Assembly: GCA_030621515.1 (NCBI GenBank)
Contig: JAUXHN010000009.1
Span: 1 to 45,796, forward strand
Direction of reading: 5' to 3'
DNA from: Deltaproteobacteria bacterium
GTDB lineage: Bacteria; Myxococcota_A; Polyangia; JAAYKL01
Length of the DNA: 45,796 nt
Numbering within the stretch: the stretch's first letter is position 1; each line of letters begins with the position of its first letter. The notes below the pieces were generated by a model, which searched no databases, was not told the DNA's origin, and saw nothing but the letters and a program-made list of their open reading frames with translations. This document shows positions 1-7,530 of the stretch, one piece after another. The position numbers and the translations under genes are program-made.

Positions 1-665
1 GTCAGGTTCATTCCGGTAATCGGCTGGGCCTCGCGTTGGAATTGCTTTATCGATGCGAAGATATCTCTCGGAGAGATCTCGTTGCTCTTTGCAATTTCCT
101 CCAGGGTTCGGTCGGCCGACACGCCCTTATAGCCAATGCGTTTCAGCTCGGAGATGGACCGGCCCAGGTCGATATTGGTCTTCTTGCTGAAGGCCTTCAG
201 GGAAAGCAACTCGGCGTGACCGAACGGAGGCTCATCATCCTTTCCCTCGATCCAGGAGTCCTTTATCAATTCATTGAGATCGACGAGGTAGCCCAGCGGC
301 GGTATGTGCCATATGGCGCTGACAGTCACGAGAACCGCGATGGCAGACGTAATGAGCAACTCCCGACGGGCGCGGATCCCCTGTGACAACTTGCGACGAA
401 TGTGCCCGAGGAAAGCCTTCCAATTGAAATAGAGGTGCCAACCGCCCAGTGCGATGAACAGTATACTCGCCACGATGTGAATGTTTCCCCAATCGGTCTT
501 GCTCAGCCCCAAAAAACGCCAGTCGACCCAGTACGCGATGCGCCCCTGTGGGACGACATAAAGAACAAGGCCGGTGATCCCCATTATCAGGAACATCCAG
601 GATATTCCGAGGGACGCATATGTCCGCCACTTGATTTTCTTGCCGCCACGTTTTTCTTCGCTCAT
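1..665 (-). CDS. DUF4405-like membrane protein, 3' end cut by window edge
   Basis: This reading frame is open to the left edge, so the ORF track missed it. It starts at ATG 665 (MSEEKRGGKK) behind a GGAGGGCGAATTCA ribosome site and gives about 221 residues. After a basic start there are three hydrophobic segments (near residues 16-34, 55-75 and 95-115). The second carries a His in NIHIVASILF and another in GGWHLYFNW, a pattern typical of DUF4405 cytochrome-b-like membrane proteins that may bind heme. The last ~90 residues are a soluble helical region (SKKTNIDLGRSI, SNEISPRDIF). It is divergent from tsaD with only 61 bp between. The family call is from pattern memory and the function is unknown. 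Confidence 0.7.
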   Translation of the reverse strand, partial: MSEEKRGGKKIKWRTYASLGISWMFLIMGITGLVLYVVPQGRIAYWVDWRFLGLSKTDWGNIHIVASILFIALGGWHLYFNWKAFLGHIRRKLSQGIRARRELLITSAIAVLVTVSAIWHIPPLGYLVDLNELIKDSWIEGKDDEPPFGHAELLSLKAFSKKTNIDLGRSISELKRIGYKGVSADRTLEEIAKSNEISPRDIFASIKQFQREAQPITGMNL

Positions 666-691
666 TGAATTCGCCCTCCAGTGTCGCGGGG

Positions 692-720
692 TTGTCTGCA
701 ACAACCAACCCTTCTATACC
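692..720 (+). promoter_or_regulatory. Candidate sigma-70 promoter of tsaD operon
   Basis: TTGTCT (692-697) and TATACC (715-720) are separated by exactly 17 bases. A start site 7 bases after the -10 would fall on the GTG start codon at 727, so the transcript may be leaderless. No Shine-Dalgarno sequence is visible in front of that GTG. This is a visual match only (4 of 6 in each box). Confidence 0.4.
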
Positions 721-726
721 GTAGTT

Positions 727-1731
727 GTGAAAATACTGGGCATAGAATCATCCTGTGACGATACCGCTGCCTCGGTGGTGGAGGACGGTCGCGTTCTCTC
801 GGACGTGATCGCCGGCCAGGCGAACGTGCACAGCCCCTATGGCGGTGTGGTGCCCGAACTGGCCAGCAGAAATCATCTGCTGAACATCATGCCGGTGGTC
901 GACAAGGCCCTGGAGGACGCCGGCGTCGATCTGGACGACATCCAGGGAATCGCCGTCACACGGGGTCCGGGCCTGGTGGGATCCCTGGTGGTTGGTCTTC
1001 AGTTCGCCAAGACCCTGGCCGCCGCGAGGAACCTGCCGTTCGTTGGGGTCAACCACCTGCGGGGGCACCTGCTGGCGGCGCGAATAGAAGGGGATGACTT
1101 GCCGCTCCCGAAGTTCCCCTACATGGCCCTCCTGGCGTCCGGAGGACATACGGGAATATATCTCGTTGAAAATGAAATGGAGATCACGTGCCTCGGCCAG
1201 ACCCGGGACGACGCCGCCGGCGAGGCGTTCGACAAGGTGGCCAGGCTCCTGGGCCTGGGATACCCCGGAGGACCGTTGATCGATAAGATGGCCGAGACGC
1301 AAGGATCGAAGGAACAGTTTCCGCAGTCCTTGCGGCAGCGCAAATCGTTCGAGTTCAGCTTCTCGGGGATAAAGACCTCGGTGGCACAGCGGGTGGCCCA
1401 GATTCCGGGCGGCCCCGACCCGGATCAGGTGCTGGCGATAGTCCGGGGCTTCCAGCAGGCGGTGGTGGAGATTCTGGTCAGGAAGGTCACCCTGGCGGCG
1501 CGCTCAAAGCAGATCTCCACGGTGGTGCTCTCGGGAGGGGTGGCCGCCAACAACGGTCTTCGAAAGCATGCAAGGGAGGTCTGCGATCTCAATGATCTGG
1601 AACTCTTCGCGCCGCCGCCGAAGCGATGCACCGACAACGGATCGATGATCGCGTACGCGGGCTACCTGGCCTTGCAAGCGGGGCTTAGCGACTCACTCGA
1701 TCTGTCGCCCCTGTCGGGGTGGCCCCTTTGA
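727..1731 (+). CDS. tsaD: tRNA threonylcarbamoyladenosine transferase TsaD
   Basis: TsaD transfers the threonylcarbamoyl group to A37 of ANN-decoding tRNAs, working with TsaB and TsaE in the cytoplasm. The protein opens with ILGIESSCDDTAASVV, has the metal-binding HLRGH motif (NHLRGHLLAA), the ASGGHT motif, the nucleotide motif GEAFDKVARLLGLGYPGG, FSGIKT, and SGGVAANNGLR near the C-terminus. The length (334 aa) is normal for the family. The track start at 574 would overlap the divergent gene and add a non-homologous tail. GTG 727 puts the conserved ILGIE block at residue 3. The gene overlaps ruvX by 13 nt, so tsaD-ruvX-mltG form an operon. Confidence 0.95.
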   Translation: MKILGIESSCDDTAASVVEDGRVLSDVIAGQANVHSPYGGVVPELASRNHLLNIMPVVDKALEDAGVDLDDIQGIAVTRGPGLVGSLVVGLQFAKTLAAARNLPFVGVNHLRGHLLAARIEGDDLPLPKFPYMALLASGGHTGIYLVENEMEITCLGQTRDDAAGEAFDKVARLLGLGYPGGPLIDKMAETQGSKEQFPQSLRQRKSFEFSFSGIKTSVAQRVAQIPGGPDPDQVLAIVRGFQQAVVEILVRKVTLAARSKQISTVVLSGGVAANNGLRKHAREVCDLNDLELFAPPPKRCTDNGSMIAYAGYLALQAGLSDSLDLSPLSGWPL

Positions 1732-2141
1732 AAACGCGAACCCTGGGACTGGATGTGGGATCCAAGAGGATCGGCGTCGCCCTGGAGGACGAGCTCGGAA
1801 TAACCGCCCAGCCACTCACCGTCCTGAACGTGGATCAAGGTGATGCGGTCGGAACGATCGGAGATCTGTGCAAGAAGCACCGGGTGGGGACCGTTGTGGT
1901 GGGGCTCCCGCTCTCCATGAGCGGCCAGGACAGGGGTTCGAGCGCTCGAAGGGCGCGGGCACTGGGAGAAAAGATGGAGCAAAGCCTGAAGATCGAGGTG
2001 GTGTTCTGGGACGAGCGGTTCACCACAGTTCAGGCCGAGAAGCTGCTGAAATCCGCCAACGTGAAGAGGGAGAAGAGGAAGGCCGTGATCGACAAGATGG
2101 CTGCGACGCTTATACTGCAAGGATACTTGGATGCCCGCTGA
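1719..2141 (+). CDS. ruvX: YqgF/RuvX-type Holliday junction resolvase-like nuclease
   Basis: This is the RNase-H-fold YqgF family, known for pre-16S rRNA 5' processing and proposed as a Holliday-junction resolvase. The N-terminus LGLDVGSKRIGVAL carries the first catalytic Asp. VVVGLPLSMSG is the central strand, WDERFTTVQAE holds the second acidic cluster, and KMAATLILQGYLD is the typical C-terminal helix. The 140-aa length is normal. The track start GTG 1719 overlaps the end of tsaD by 13 nt; TTG 1728 is an alternative. Its end overlaps mltG by 11 nt, which suggests translational coupling. Confidence 0.9.
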   Translation: MAPLKTRTLGLDVGSKRIGVALEDELGITAQPLTVLNVDQGDAVGTIGDLCKKHRVGTVVVGLPLSMSGQDRGSSARRARALGEKMEQSLKIEVVFWDERFTTVQAEKLLKSANVKREKRKAVIDKMAATLILQGYLDAR

Positions 2142-3198
2142 GAGCAGACCCATCAGTCGCTGGAAGATCTGGTCTGCCGCGTGGGCTGTCATGCTCATCG
2201 TGGGCGGCCTCGGAACCGCCTACGATCTCCTCTATCGATACCCCGACGCACCCGGCCCGGGCATCGGACGAACATTGAAGGTCGAGATCCCTCCTGGCGT
2301 GGGTCCGGAAAAACTCTCCCGCATCCTGGACGAGAAGGGGATCATCTCGAGCCCCGGCAGGTTCAGACTGTGGCTACGACTTACAGATCGACTGCCGGGC
2401 GTAAAGGCCGGCCTGTTCGCTCTCGAGGACAACATGACCCCTGCGAAGATCCTCTCCGTCATCTCGGGGCGTCCGGAAAACCGAGGCGTGCGGGTGACGA
2501 TTCCCGAGGGCTTCACACTCGGTCGGATCGCGAAGGCACTCGAAGACGCCGGCATCGCAACACAGCAGAGTTTCTTCATCGCGTCGAACGAAGGAAAAAC
2601 CCTCGCCCGGCTCGGTATCCCCGGACCGTCTGCGGAAGGCTTTCTCTTTCCGGACACCTACTTCTTCGAACGAGGGACATCTGCTGAAGATATCGTCGTT
2701 ACGATGCACAAGAACTTCTCCGCGCGATTGCGATCCCTGGATCCTCCTGCCTGCACGGATCTCCTCGAGTTGGTCACCTCGGCCTCCATCGTTCAGGCGG
2801 AGTCGACGGTACTTGACGAAATGCCGATCATCGCCGGCGTGTACCACAACCGCCTGACCGACCCCTCATTCCCATCGCGCCTGCTCCAGGCGGATCCGAC
2901 GGTGGCCTACGGCTGTGAACCGTGGGTGTTGCCGCGCGCACCGTCGTGCTCAGGGTTCATCGGAAAGCTCGCAAGGAAGCACCTCGAAGATCCGGTGAAC
3001 CCGTACAACACCTACCGCCACGCCGGACTGCCCCGGGGGCCCATATGCGCTCCGGGAATCAACGCATTGAAAGCCGCCCTTCACCCGAAGGACGTTCCAT
3101 ACCTCTATTTCGTCGCCGGGAAGGACGGGCGCCACCGTTTCTCCAAAACCCTTCTGGAGCACAACGAGGCCGTCAAACTTTACAGGGAAGGTCGATAA
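2131..3198 (+). CDS. mltG: Endolytic murein transglycosylase MltG
   Basis: MltG is an inner-membrane lytic transglycosylase that cuts nascent glycan strands and sets their length. A single membrane anchor lies near residues 13-33 (IWSAAWAVMLIVGG). A LysM-like region follows (VEIPPGVGPEKLSRILDEKGII), then the YceG catalytic domain with SIVQAESTVLDEM carrying the catalytic Glu, AGVYHNRL, LQADPTVAYG, NTYRHAGLPRGPICAPG and YFVAGKDGRHRFSKT. The length of 355 aa is typical. The gene overlaps ruvX by 11 nt and closes the tsaD-ruvX-mltG operon. The yqgF-mltG neighbourhood is common in bacteria. Confidence 0.95.
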   Translation: MPAESRPISRWKIWSAAWAVMLIVGGLGTAYDLLYRYPDAPGPGIGRTLKVEIPPGVGPEKLSRILDEKGIISSPGRFRLWLRLTDRLPGVKAGLFALEDNMTPAKILSVISGRPENRGVRVTIPEGFTLGRIAKALEDAGIATQQSFFIASNEGKTLARLGIPGPSAEGFLFPDTYFFERGTSAEDIVVTMHKNFSARLRSLDPPACTDLLELVTSASIVQAESTVLDEMPIIAGVYHNRLTDPSFPSRLLQADPTVAYGCEPWVLPRAPSCSGFIGKLARKHLEDPVNPYNTYRHAGLPRGPICAPGINALKAALHPKDVPYLYFVAGKDGRHRFSKTLLEHNEAVKLYREGR

Positions 3199-3251
3199 CA
3201 AACAATTCTCATAGATGGTATGATCATCTCAACAGATGGAGGTGGGCCAAG

Positions 3252-4586
3252 ATGATCAATTCTAAATACCTTTTGCTGAGCCTGGTGCTGCTCGCGGCGG
3301 TTGCCGTTCTTGGGTGCGACGGAGATTCTCTCAATGCAAGTTTCGATGCATCCACGGACACCGATACCGACACGGACATCGACACGGATATCGACACGGA
3401 CACCGACACGGACACCGACACGGATACGGACACCGACACGGACACCGACACGGACACCGACACGGACACCGACACGGACACCGACACGGACACCGACACA
3501 GACACCGATACGGATACCGATACGGAAACAGACATTGACACCGATACTGTGTGGGCGCTGGTGGGCGACAATCCCATCGACGGATTGGGCAGCAGCGGCG
3601 TGCGGGATCACGACCTGGGAAGCGATGGCACGCAGCCTACGGTGGCCTACGTACAGGAGGCCGGGACCGGGTCGGTTCTTGTTCTGACCTACACCGGAGT
3701 TCCGGTGTGGGCCCCGCTGAACCCGGCGCCCGGCACCGGAGCGGAGACCGTGTCCCTGGCTTTCGATGGCCTCGTGCCCTATGTCCTCTACACCCAGAGC
3801 GCGTTTGCCGACAATGTGCATGTCAAATTCCGCACGGTCGGCCTCTGGCAGGAGTTGGGTCCGCCCGGGTTCAGCTTGCAGTGTATGTCTCACTGGTCCG
3901 CCGCCCTCGCCCTGGACGGCGTCAATCCTCATCTGGTCACCCATGGAGCCGGGGGCTGTGGCATCGGCGTTGAGCACACCTGGTGGAACGGAGCATCCTG
4001 GCAGCAGCATTCCCCCGGGCTGCTCACCATGATGGGTCACGGCTATCCGGACATCCTGTTCACTGACCAGGCCTACATCGCGATTAGTGATAACAGTGTT
4101 CACAGTGTCAAATATTGGGACTCCGTCGCCATCGCCTGGGCAGACCTTGGCTCGCCCCTCAGCATGAACGTCTTCAACGGATCACAAGAGGACATGTCCA
4201 TCGCCGCCGACGGTTTGGGAAACCTGTACGTGGCCTGGGCCGAGAACGATGGCACGGGGCTGTATGAGGTGTATGTCAAGACCTTCCTTGTGGACTGGAC
4301 CCTGGTTGGCGCGGGCAAGGTGAGCGGCCCCGGGAGCGCCGGGTCCCCGTCCATCTCCATCATCGGCGGCATTCCCCTGGTGGCCTATGTTGAGGAAGTG
4401 GGAGGGGTGAATCAGGTGTTCGTCCGGATGTGGAACGGAGCTACATGGCAGCAGTTAGGTCCGGCCCTCAACGAGGACCTTACGGAGTCAGCCTACAAGC
4501 CGGTGATCGTGGGCATCGGCGGCGTGCCCCATGTGGCGTTCCGAGAGGAGGTGGCCGGCGTCCAGCACCTCTACGTGAAGAACTGA
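3252..4586 (+). CDS. Asp-Thr-repeat lipoprotein with beta-propeller-like repeats
   Basis: The 444-aa protein starts at ATG 3252 with GGAGG 10 nt upstream; the longer track ORF adds a non-secretory tail. The signal peptide ends at a VLGC lipobox, so the product is probably a lipoprotein. Residues ~35-98 are nearly pure Asp-Thr dipeptides, probably a surface spacer. The rest has at least five repeats ending in W-Q-x-L-G or W-x-L-V-G (WQELGPPG, WQQHSPG, WTLVGAG, WQQLGPA) with PYVLYT/LYVAWAE-like strands, as in secreted beta-propellers. The leader and the block CDGDSLNASFDAST are almost repeated in the next gene. The ligand is unknown. Confidence 0.8.
   Translation: MINSKYLLLSLVLLAAVAVLGCDGDSLNASFDASTDTDTDTDIDTDIDTDTDTDTDTDTDTDTDTDTDTDTDTDTDTDTDTDTDTDTDTDTETDIDTDTVWALVGDNPIDGLGSSGVRDHDLGSDGTQPTVAYVQEAGTGSVLVLTYTGVPVWAPLNPAPGTGAETVSLAFDGLVPYVLYTQSAFADNVHVKFRTVGLWQELGPPGFSLQCMSHWSAALALDGVNPHLVTHGAGGCGIGVEHTWWNGASWQQHSPGLLTMMGHGYPDILFTDQAYIAISDNSVHSVKYWDSVAIAWADLGSPLSMNVFNGSQEDMSIAADGLGNLYVAWAENDGTGLYEVYVKTFLVDWTLVGAGKVSGPGSAGSPSISIIGGIPLVAYVEEVGGVNQVFVRMWNGATWQQLGPALNEDLTESAYKPVIVGIGGVPHVAFREEVAGVQHLYVKN
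3354..3548 (+). repeat. GACACSGAY-type tandem repeat coding for Asp-Thr linker
   Basis: About 195 bases of alternating GAC/GAT and ACC/ACG/ACT codons form an almost perfect 6-12 bp tandem repeat. In frame it encodes (DT)n with a few DI steps. On the other strand it yields long Val-Ser or Arg-Val ORFs that are artefacts. Such a tract is prone to length change by slippage. Confidence 0.9.
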
Positions 4587-4649
4587 CTTTTCCCACGTCC
4601 TGTCGCAAGTCATGTTACAATTTCCAAATCAACTAAAAGAGGTGCGATC

Positions 4650-5852
4650 ATGAGAACCACGGGATTAGTCGTTTTTGTCATGGGCATGATGGTGGTTGCT
4701 GTTCACGGGTGCAAAGGAGATTCTATCAACGAAGGTTTCGATGCATCCACGGATACCGATACTGACACCGACACGGATACCGACACGGATACCGACACGG
4801 ATACCGACACGGATACCGACACGGATACCGACACGGATACTGACACCGACACGGATACTGACATCGACATGGATACTGACACCGATACCGATACCGATAC
4901 CGACACGGATACTGACACCGACACGGATACTGACACCGATACGGATACTGACACCGACACGGATACAGATACGGATACTGACACCGATACGGATACTGAC
5001 ACCGACACAGATACAGATACCGACACAGATACAGATCCGTTGTTGCCGGACTATATAGTCACGGGCCTCACGATCCCCACCACGGTGATGATGGGATACA
5101 CCATTGACGCCACGCCAACGGTGCAGAACATCGGCACCGCCGCCGGCACGGTCAATCCTTTGTGGTGCACGCTGATACTATCCACGGACGACAACCCCGA
5201 CACCCCAGGGGACGACTTCTTCCTGATGGGCGCGGGGATGATCATGGTTCCCGGCCCCCTGGCGATAAGCGCGAGTAGCTCCGGCACCCAGAATTTCGAT
5301 ATCTCGCCGTTCCCGGGCAACACCCCTGGAACCTACTATGTGTTTGTGGAAGTCAGCCCGTGGGCGGAACCCGAGCTGGACACGACAAACAACATCTATG
5401 CTCACACGAGCCAGCTTCAGGTAACAGCCTTCACGGGTACGGATGTGACCATCGAAACGTACCCCACCGCCAATGCAGACACCGTCAGGACGAACGTCAC
5501 CGTGTACTTCGATGACGGCATAACCATTGTACCGGGCTTCTGGGGCGCCCAGACCGCCAAGCCGGACGATTACGTCTACTGGGCCGGCCAGCTCCCGGCG
5601 GGCACCTACTTCGTGAAGGTGGGATCATACCTCACCAACGGCTACGGGCCTTATTCCATCATCTACTACACGGGAGTATCGGGGACCTACACCGCGGAGG
5701 CCCCGGGCATGGACCACGACGACGTGGACGCCTACGAGCCCGACGACGACGCGGCGAGCGCGACAACTCTCCTCGACGACGTGCAACAGAACCACACCAT
5801 CACCGATGCGCCGACCAACTACTACGACTGGTTCGAAATCACCGTTATCTGA
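4650..5852 (+). CDS. Asp-Thr-repeat lipoprotein with CARDB-like and PPC-like domains
   Basis: The 400-aa product starts at ATG 4650 (AGAGGTGCGATC upstream). The signal peptide ends in VAVHGC, a probable lipobox. The start CKGDSINEGFDAST closely matches the preceding gene, then come 96 codons of Asp-Thr repeat. Residues ~130-255 look like a CARDB adhesion domain (DYIVTGLTIPTTVMMGY, VQNIGTAAG, DTTNNIYA). Residues ~262-350 look like a bacterial pre-peptidase C-terminal domain (VYWAGQLPAGTYFVKVG). A short acidic DDDAASATTLLDDV tail follows. Both folds mediate surface binding in secreted proteins. It is same-strand with the previous gene, 63 nt downstream. Confidence 0.8.
   Translation: MRTTGLVVFVMGMMVVAVHGCKGDSINEGFDASTDTDTDTDTDTDTDTDTDTDTDTDTDTDTDTDTDTDTDIDMDTDTDTDTDTDTDTDTDTDTDTDTDTDTDTDTDTDTDTDTDTDTDTDTDTDTDTDPLLPDYIVTGLTIPTTVMMGYTIDATPTVQNIGTAAGTVNPLWCTLILSTDDNPDTPGDDFFLMGAGMIMVPGPLAISASSSGTQNFDISPFPGNTPGTYYVFVEVSPWAEPELDTTNNIYAHTSQLQVTAFTGTDVTIETYPTANADTVRTNVTVYFDDGITIVPGFWGAQTAKPDDYVYWAGQLPAGTYFVKVGSYLTNGYGPYSIIYYTGVSGTYTAEAPGMDHDDVDAYEPDDDAASATTLLDDVQQNHTITDAPTNYYDWFEITVI
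4749..5036 (+). repeat. Asp-Thr coding tandem repeat, 96 codons
   Basis: The tract is made of GATACY GACACS units of 6-12 bp. It is longer than the one in the preceding gene and varies at third codon positions, which shows selection on the DT protein sequence rather than a recent expansion only. Confidence 0.9.
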
Positions 5853-6106
5853 ACACGGAGAAAACAAGCCCTACAGAAGCTCGAGTTTGTGCCAGAAGGA
5901 CGGATTCGCGGCAGAGTTGCCTTAGCCTGCTTAATGCGCCAAATGCCGAAGTAAAATTGTGAAGACCGTGTCCGGATTTGGGCGAGCGGAGGATCGAAGG
6001 AGGCAGGCGCATCCGTCGATGCGTCGACGACTGAGAGTCGAGCACGGCCAAAGACGGCGCGGGATACGCGATTTTACCGGCAGGCTGGCGAATTATGCAG
6101 GTTAGC
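5853..6106. other. 254-bp non-coding stretch with a decayed gene 3' end
   Basis: No credible gene was found. Bases 5871-5911 match the last codons of the metallophosphoesterase at 6715 (see the repeat entries). The rest holds only short inverted repeats such as GCATC-cgtc-GATGC. The track ORF on the minus strand (5845-6051) has no recognisable protein features. Confidence 0.5.
5871..5911 (-). repeat. 41-bp repeat copy 1: remnant of metallophosphoesterase 3' end
   Basis: Read on the minus strand this copy encodes PSFWHKLELL followed by a stop, nearly the same as the ASFWHRLELL end of the gene at 6715-7518. It matches copy 2 at 36 of 41 bases. The match stops after about 15 codons, and a stop codon lies just upstream in frame. 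It is a gene-end remnant or an attachment-like duplication. Confidence 0.75.
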
Positions 6107-6565
6107 CTACGGATAATACGAAAGGTGACGAGGCCGCGCGAAAACCATCATTGTGCTGCCTATGCCCGGATCACTGTGTTGGTTCGACCGGAGATCATCT
6201 GCCAGTCGTTTGCACTCGCTGAGTTCATCCTGACAAGATGGATTGCACCAGAGTTGAACGTCTTCCAGCATTTGTTTGTACTTATTAACCTTTTTATTAC
6301 ACATGGAGTTGCAAAGAGCTGCGCTCCTCATTTTCAATAATTCCGCATGTAACGAGTGCCGCCTCTGTTTCAAGCAATCATAGGTATCCCGCTGTTGAAC
6401 AACTTTTTGTTCGGGTTCGCACAGTTGTTCAGAGTTGAGGTTGTCATCCCACAAAGGACTATCCGAAGAAACATATCCAAAGAAAAGACCCAACAAACCC
6501 AGATTTATCGCGGCAAGAGCAACTACAATTTTGGTTCCATGTGAGACCATCAAACCTCCTACCAT
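6107..6565 (-). CDS. Small Cys-rich membrane-anchored or secreted protein, unknown
   Basis: The 152-aa product has an N-terminal hydrophobic helix (GTKIVVALAAINLGLLGLFFGYV) that would act as a signal anchor. Behind it is a charged, probably coiled-coil region with paired cysteines (CEPEQ, DCLKQR, LCNSMCNKK, WCNPSCQDEL, SECKRL). The pattern suggests disulfides or metal binding outside the cytoplasm. ATG 6565 has AGAGG 8 nt upstream; ATG 6550 has GGAGG at a tighter spacing and is an alternative. Local base composition is visibly more AT-rich than the neighbours, and the gene lies between the two 41-bp repeats. I do not recognise the family. Confidence 0.6.
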   Translation of the reverse strand: MVGGLMVSHGTKIVVALAAINLGLLGLFFGYVSSDSPLWDDNLNSEQLCEPEQKVVQQRDTYDCLKQRRHSLHAELLKMRSAALCNSMCNKKVNKYKQMLEDVQLWCNPSCQDELSECKRLADDLRSNQHSDPGIGSTMMVFARPRHLSYYP

Positions 6566-6617
6566 AAATGTAACCTCTTTTCCCCGTTATTCAAGGTGTA
6601 CAAACGCTGTAGCCTAG

Positions 6618-6671
6618 TTGTCGTGCAGGTCAGAGGAAATCCCCTCACTCTTCGAGGGGCCTGCGCGACAA
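6618..6671. other. Large intergenic hairpin, 12-bp outer and 6-bp inner stem
   Basis: TTGTCGTGCAGG (6618-6629) pairs with CCTGCGCGACAA (6660-6671), with one T-G wobble. Inside it CCCCTC (6641-6646) pairs with GAGGGG (6654-6659). An 11-base bulge lies only on the 5' side. No T-run follows directly on either strand, so it is not a simple terminator. It could be a small structured RNA, an mRNA 3' stabiliser or a fold-back mobile remnant. Confidence 0.65.
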
Positions 6672-6714
6672 TAAATTCGAAGTTGTTTTTAACGAGAAAA
6701 AAAGAACATGAACC

Positions 6715-6755
6715 TTACAGAAGTTCGAGTCTGTGCCAGAAGGACGCCTTCGCGG
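6715..6755 (-). repeat. 41-bp repeat copy 2: true 3' end of metallophosphoesterase
   Basis: This is the direct-repeat partner of 5871-5911. It covers the stop codon and the last ~13 codons of the gene. The two copies are in the same orientation and 844 bp apart. Confidence 0.75.
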
Positions 6756-7518
6756 TGCCGGCGTTCTTGATCTCGATGACGGTGGTCATCAGCTGGCCGC
6801 CGAGGACCCTGTCGGTGGACTTGTGCGAGGAGACGATGAGCGGCACGCCGCCCTTGTTCCACCAGATTCCGTATTCATGTTCGTGGCCGAACAGGGTCAG
6901 CTCGCAGTTTCCCTTGAGCGCTTTCAACAATCGGCCGGAGCCGTTCAGCCTGGTGAACAAGCCATGGGTGAACGGGTGGTGATGCAGGAAAACTATTCTC
7001 GTCTTGCCCTTGTATTTCTGCAGGGATGACCGCAGGGCATCGGCCAGTTTCTTGCTGATGTATCCTCTTGCCGAGATTACCTTGTCCTCCGGATCCCCCG
7101 AGTCGATGCCGAAGTAGACGCACTTGCCGCTCTCCCATACACCGAGCCCGCCGATGCCTTTCGGCTCGCAATCGACTCCCATCCAGCCGGGTCGTTTTTT
7201 GCTCCAGCCCACCGGCTCACCGAGGATCTTGACCCAGTTCTTCCATCCGTCCACGCGCAGAACGTTGCCTTTCCAGGCGTAGTCGTGGTTGCCCGGCACG
7301 AGTAATACCGGGTTTGTCGAAGCGAGTTTGTCGATTACCGCACGCGCCTCGAGCATCTCTTTGCGCTTGGCAGAGTCGGTGATGTCACCCGTGATGATAA
7401 CGACGCTTTTCTTGTAGTGTTTTGCGATGTTCTCGACGATTCGAACGGCCCGATCGCGCTCCTTCTTGCGTCCCCGCAAATGAAGATCACTCAGATGTAT
7501 GATGCGCTGCAACGTCAT
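6715..7518 (-). CDS. Calcineurin-like metallophosphoesterase
   Basis: The 267-aa protein has the full metal-binding set of the calcineurin-like phosphoesterase fold: HLSDLHL, GDITD, PGNHDY, HHHPF and GHEHEYG. Such enzymes hydrolyse phosphodiesters or phosphomonoesters with two metals. CpdA-like cAMP phosphodiesterases are close in motif layout, but the substrate cannot be read from sequence. There is no signal peptide. It begins 12 nt after oadB and is probably the last gene of the oadG-oadA-oadB operon. Its 3' end is duplicated 0.84 kb away. Confidence 0.85.
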   Translation of the reverse strand: MTLQRIIHLSDLHLRGRKKERDRAVRIVENIAKHYKKSVVIITGDITDSAKRKEMLEARAVIDKLASTNPVLLVPGNHDYAWKGNVLRVDGWKNWVKILGEPVGWSKKRPGWMGVDCEPKGIGGLGVWESGKCVYFGIDSGDPEDKVISARGYISKKLADALRSSLQKYKGKTRIVFLHHHPFTHGLFTRLNGSGRLLKALKGNCELTLFGHEHEYGIWWNKGGVPLIVSSHKSTDRVLGGQLMTTVIEIKNAGTAKASFWHRLELL

Positions 7519-7530
7519 CCTGCTCTCTTT

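Noticed and set aside
3224-3577. Long minus-strand Val-Ser and Arg-Val repeat ORFs (also at 4703-5026 and 15006-15557)
   Set aside because: They are antisense shadows of the Asp-Thr coding repeats. The plus-strand genes have signal peptides and real domains.
4749-5036. CRISPR-like array
   Set aside because: Units are 6-12 bp with no unique spacers and are in frame within a lipoprotein gene.
6618-6671. Integron attC site or rho-independent terminator
   Set aside because: There are no GTTRRRY/RYYYAAC core sites and no integrase, and no T-run follows the stem on either strand.
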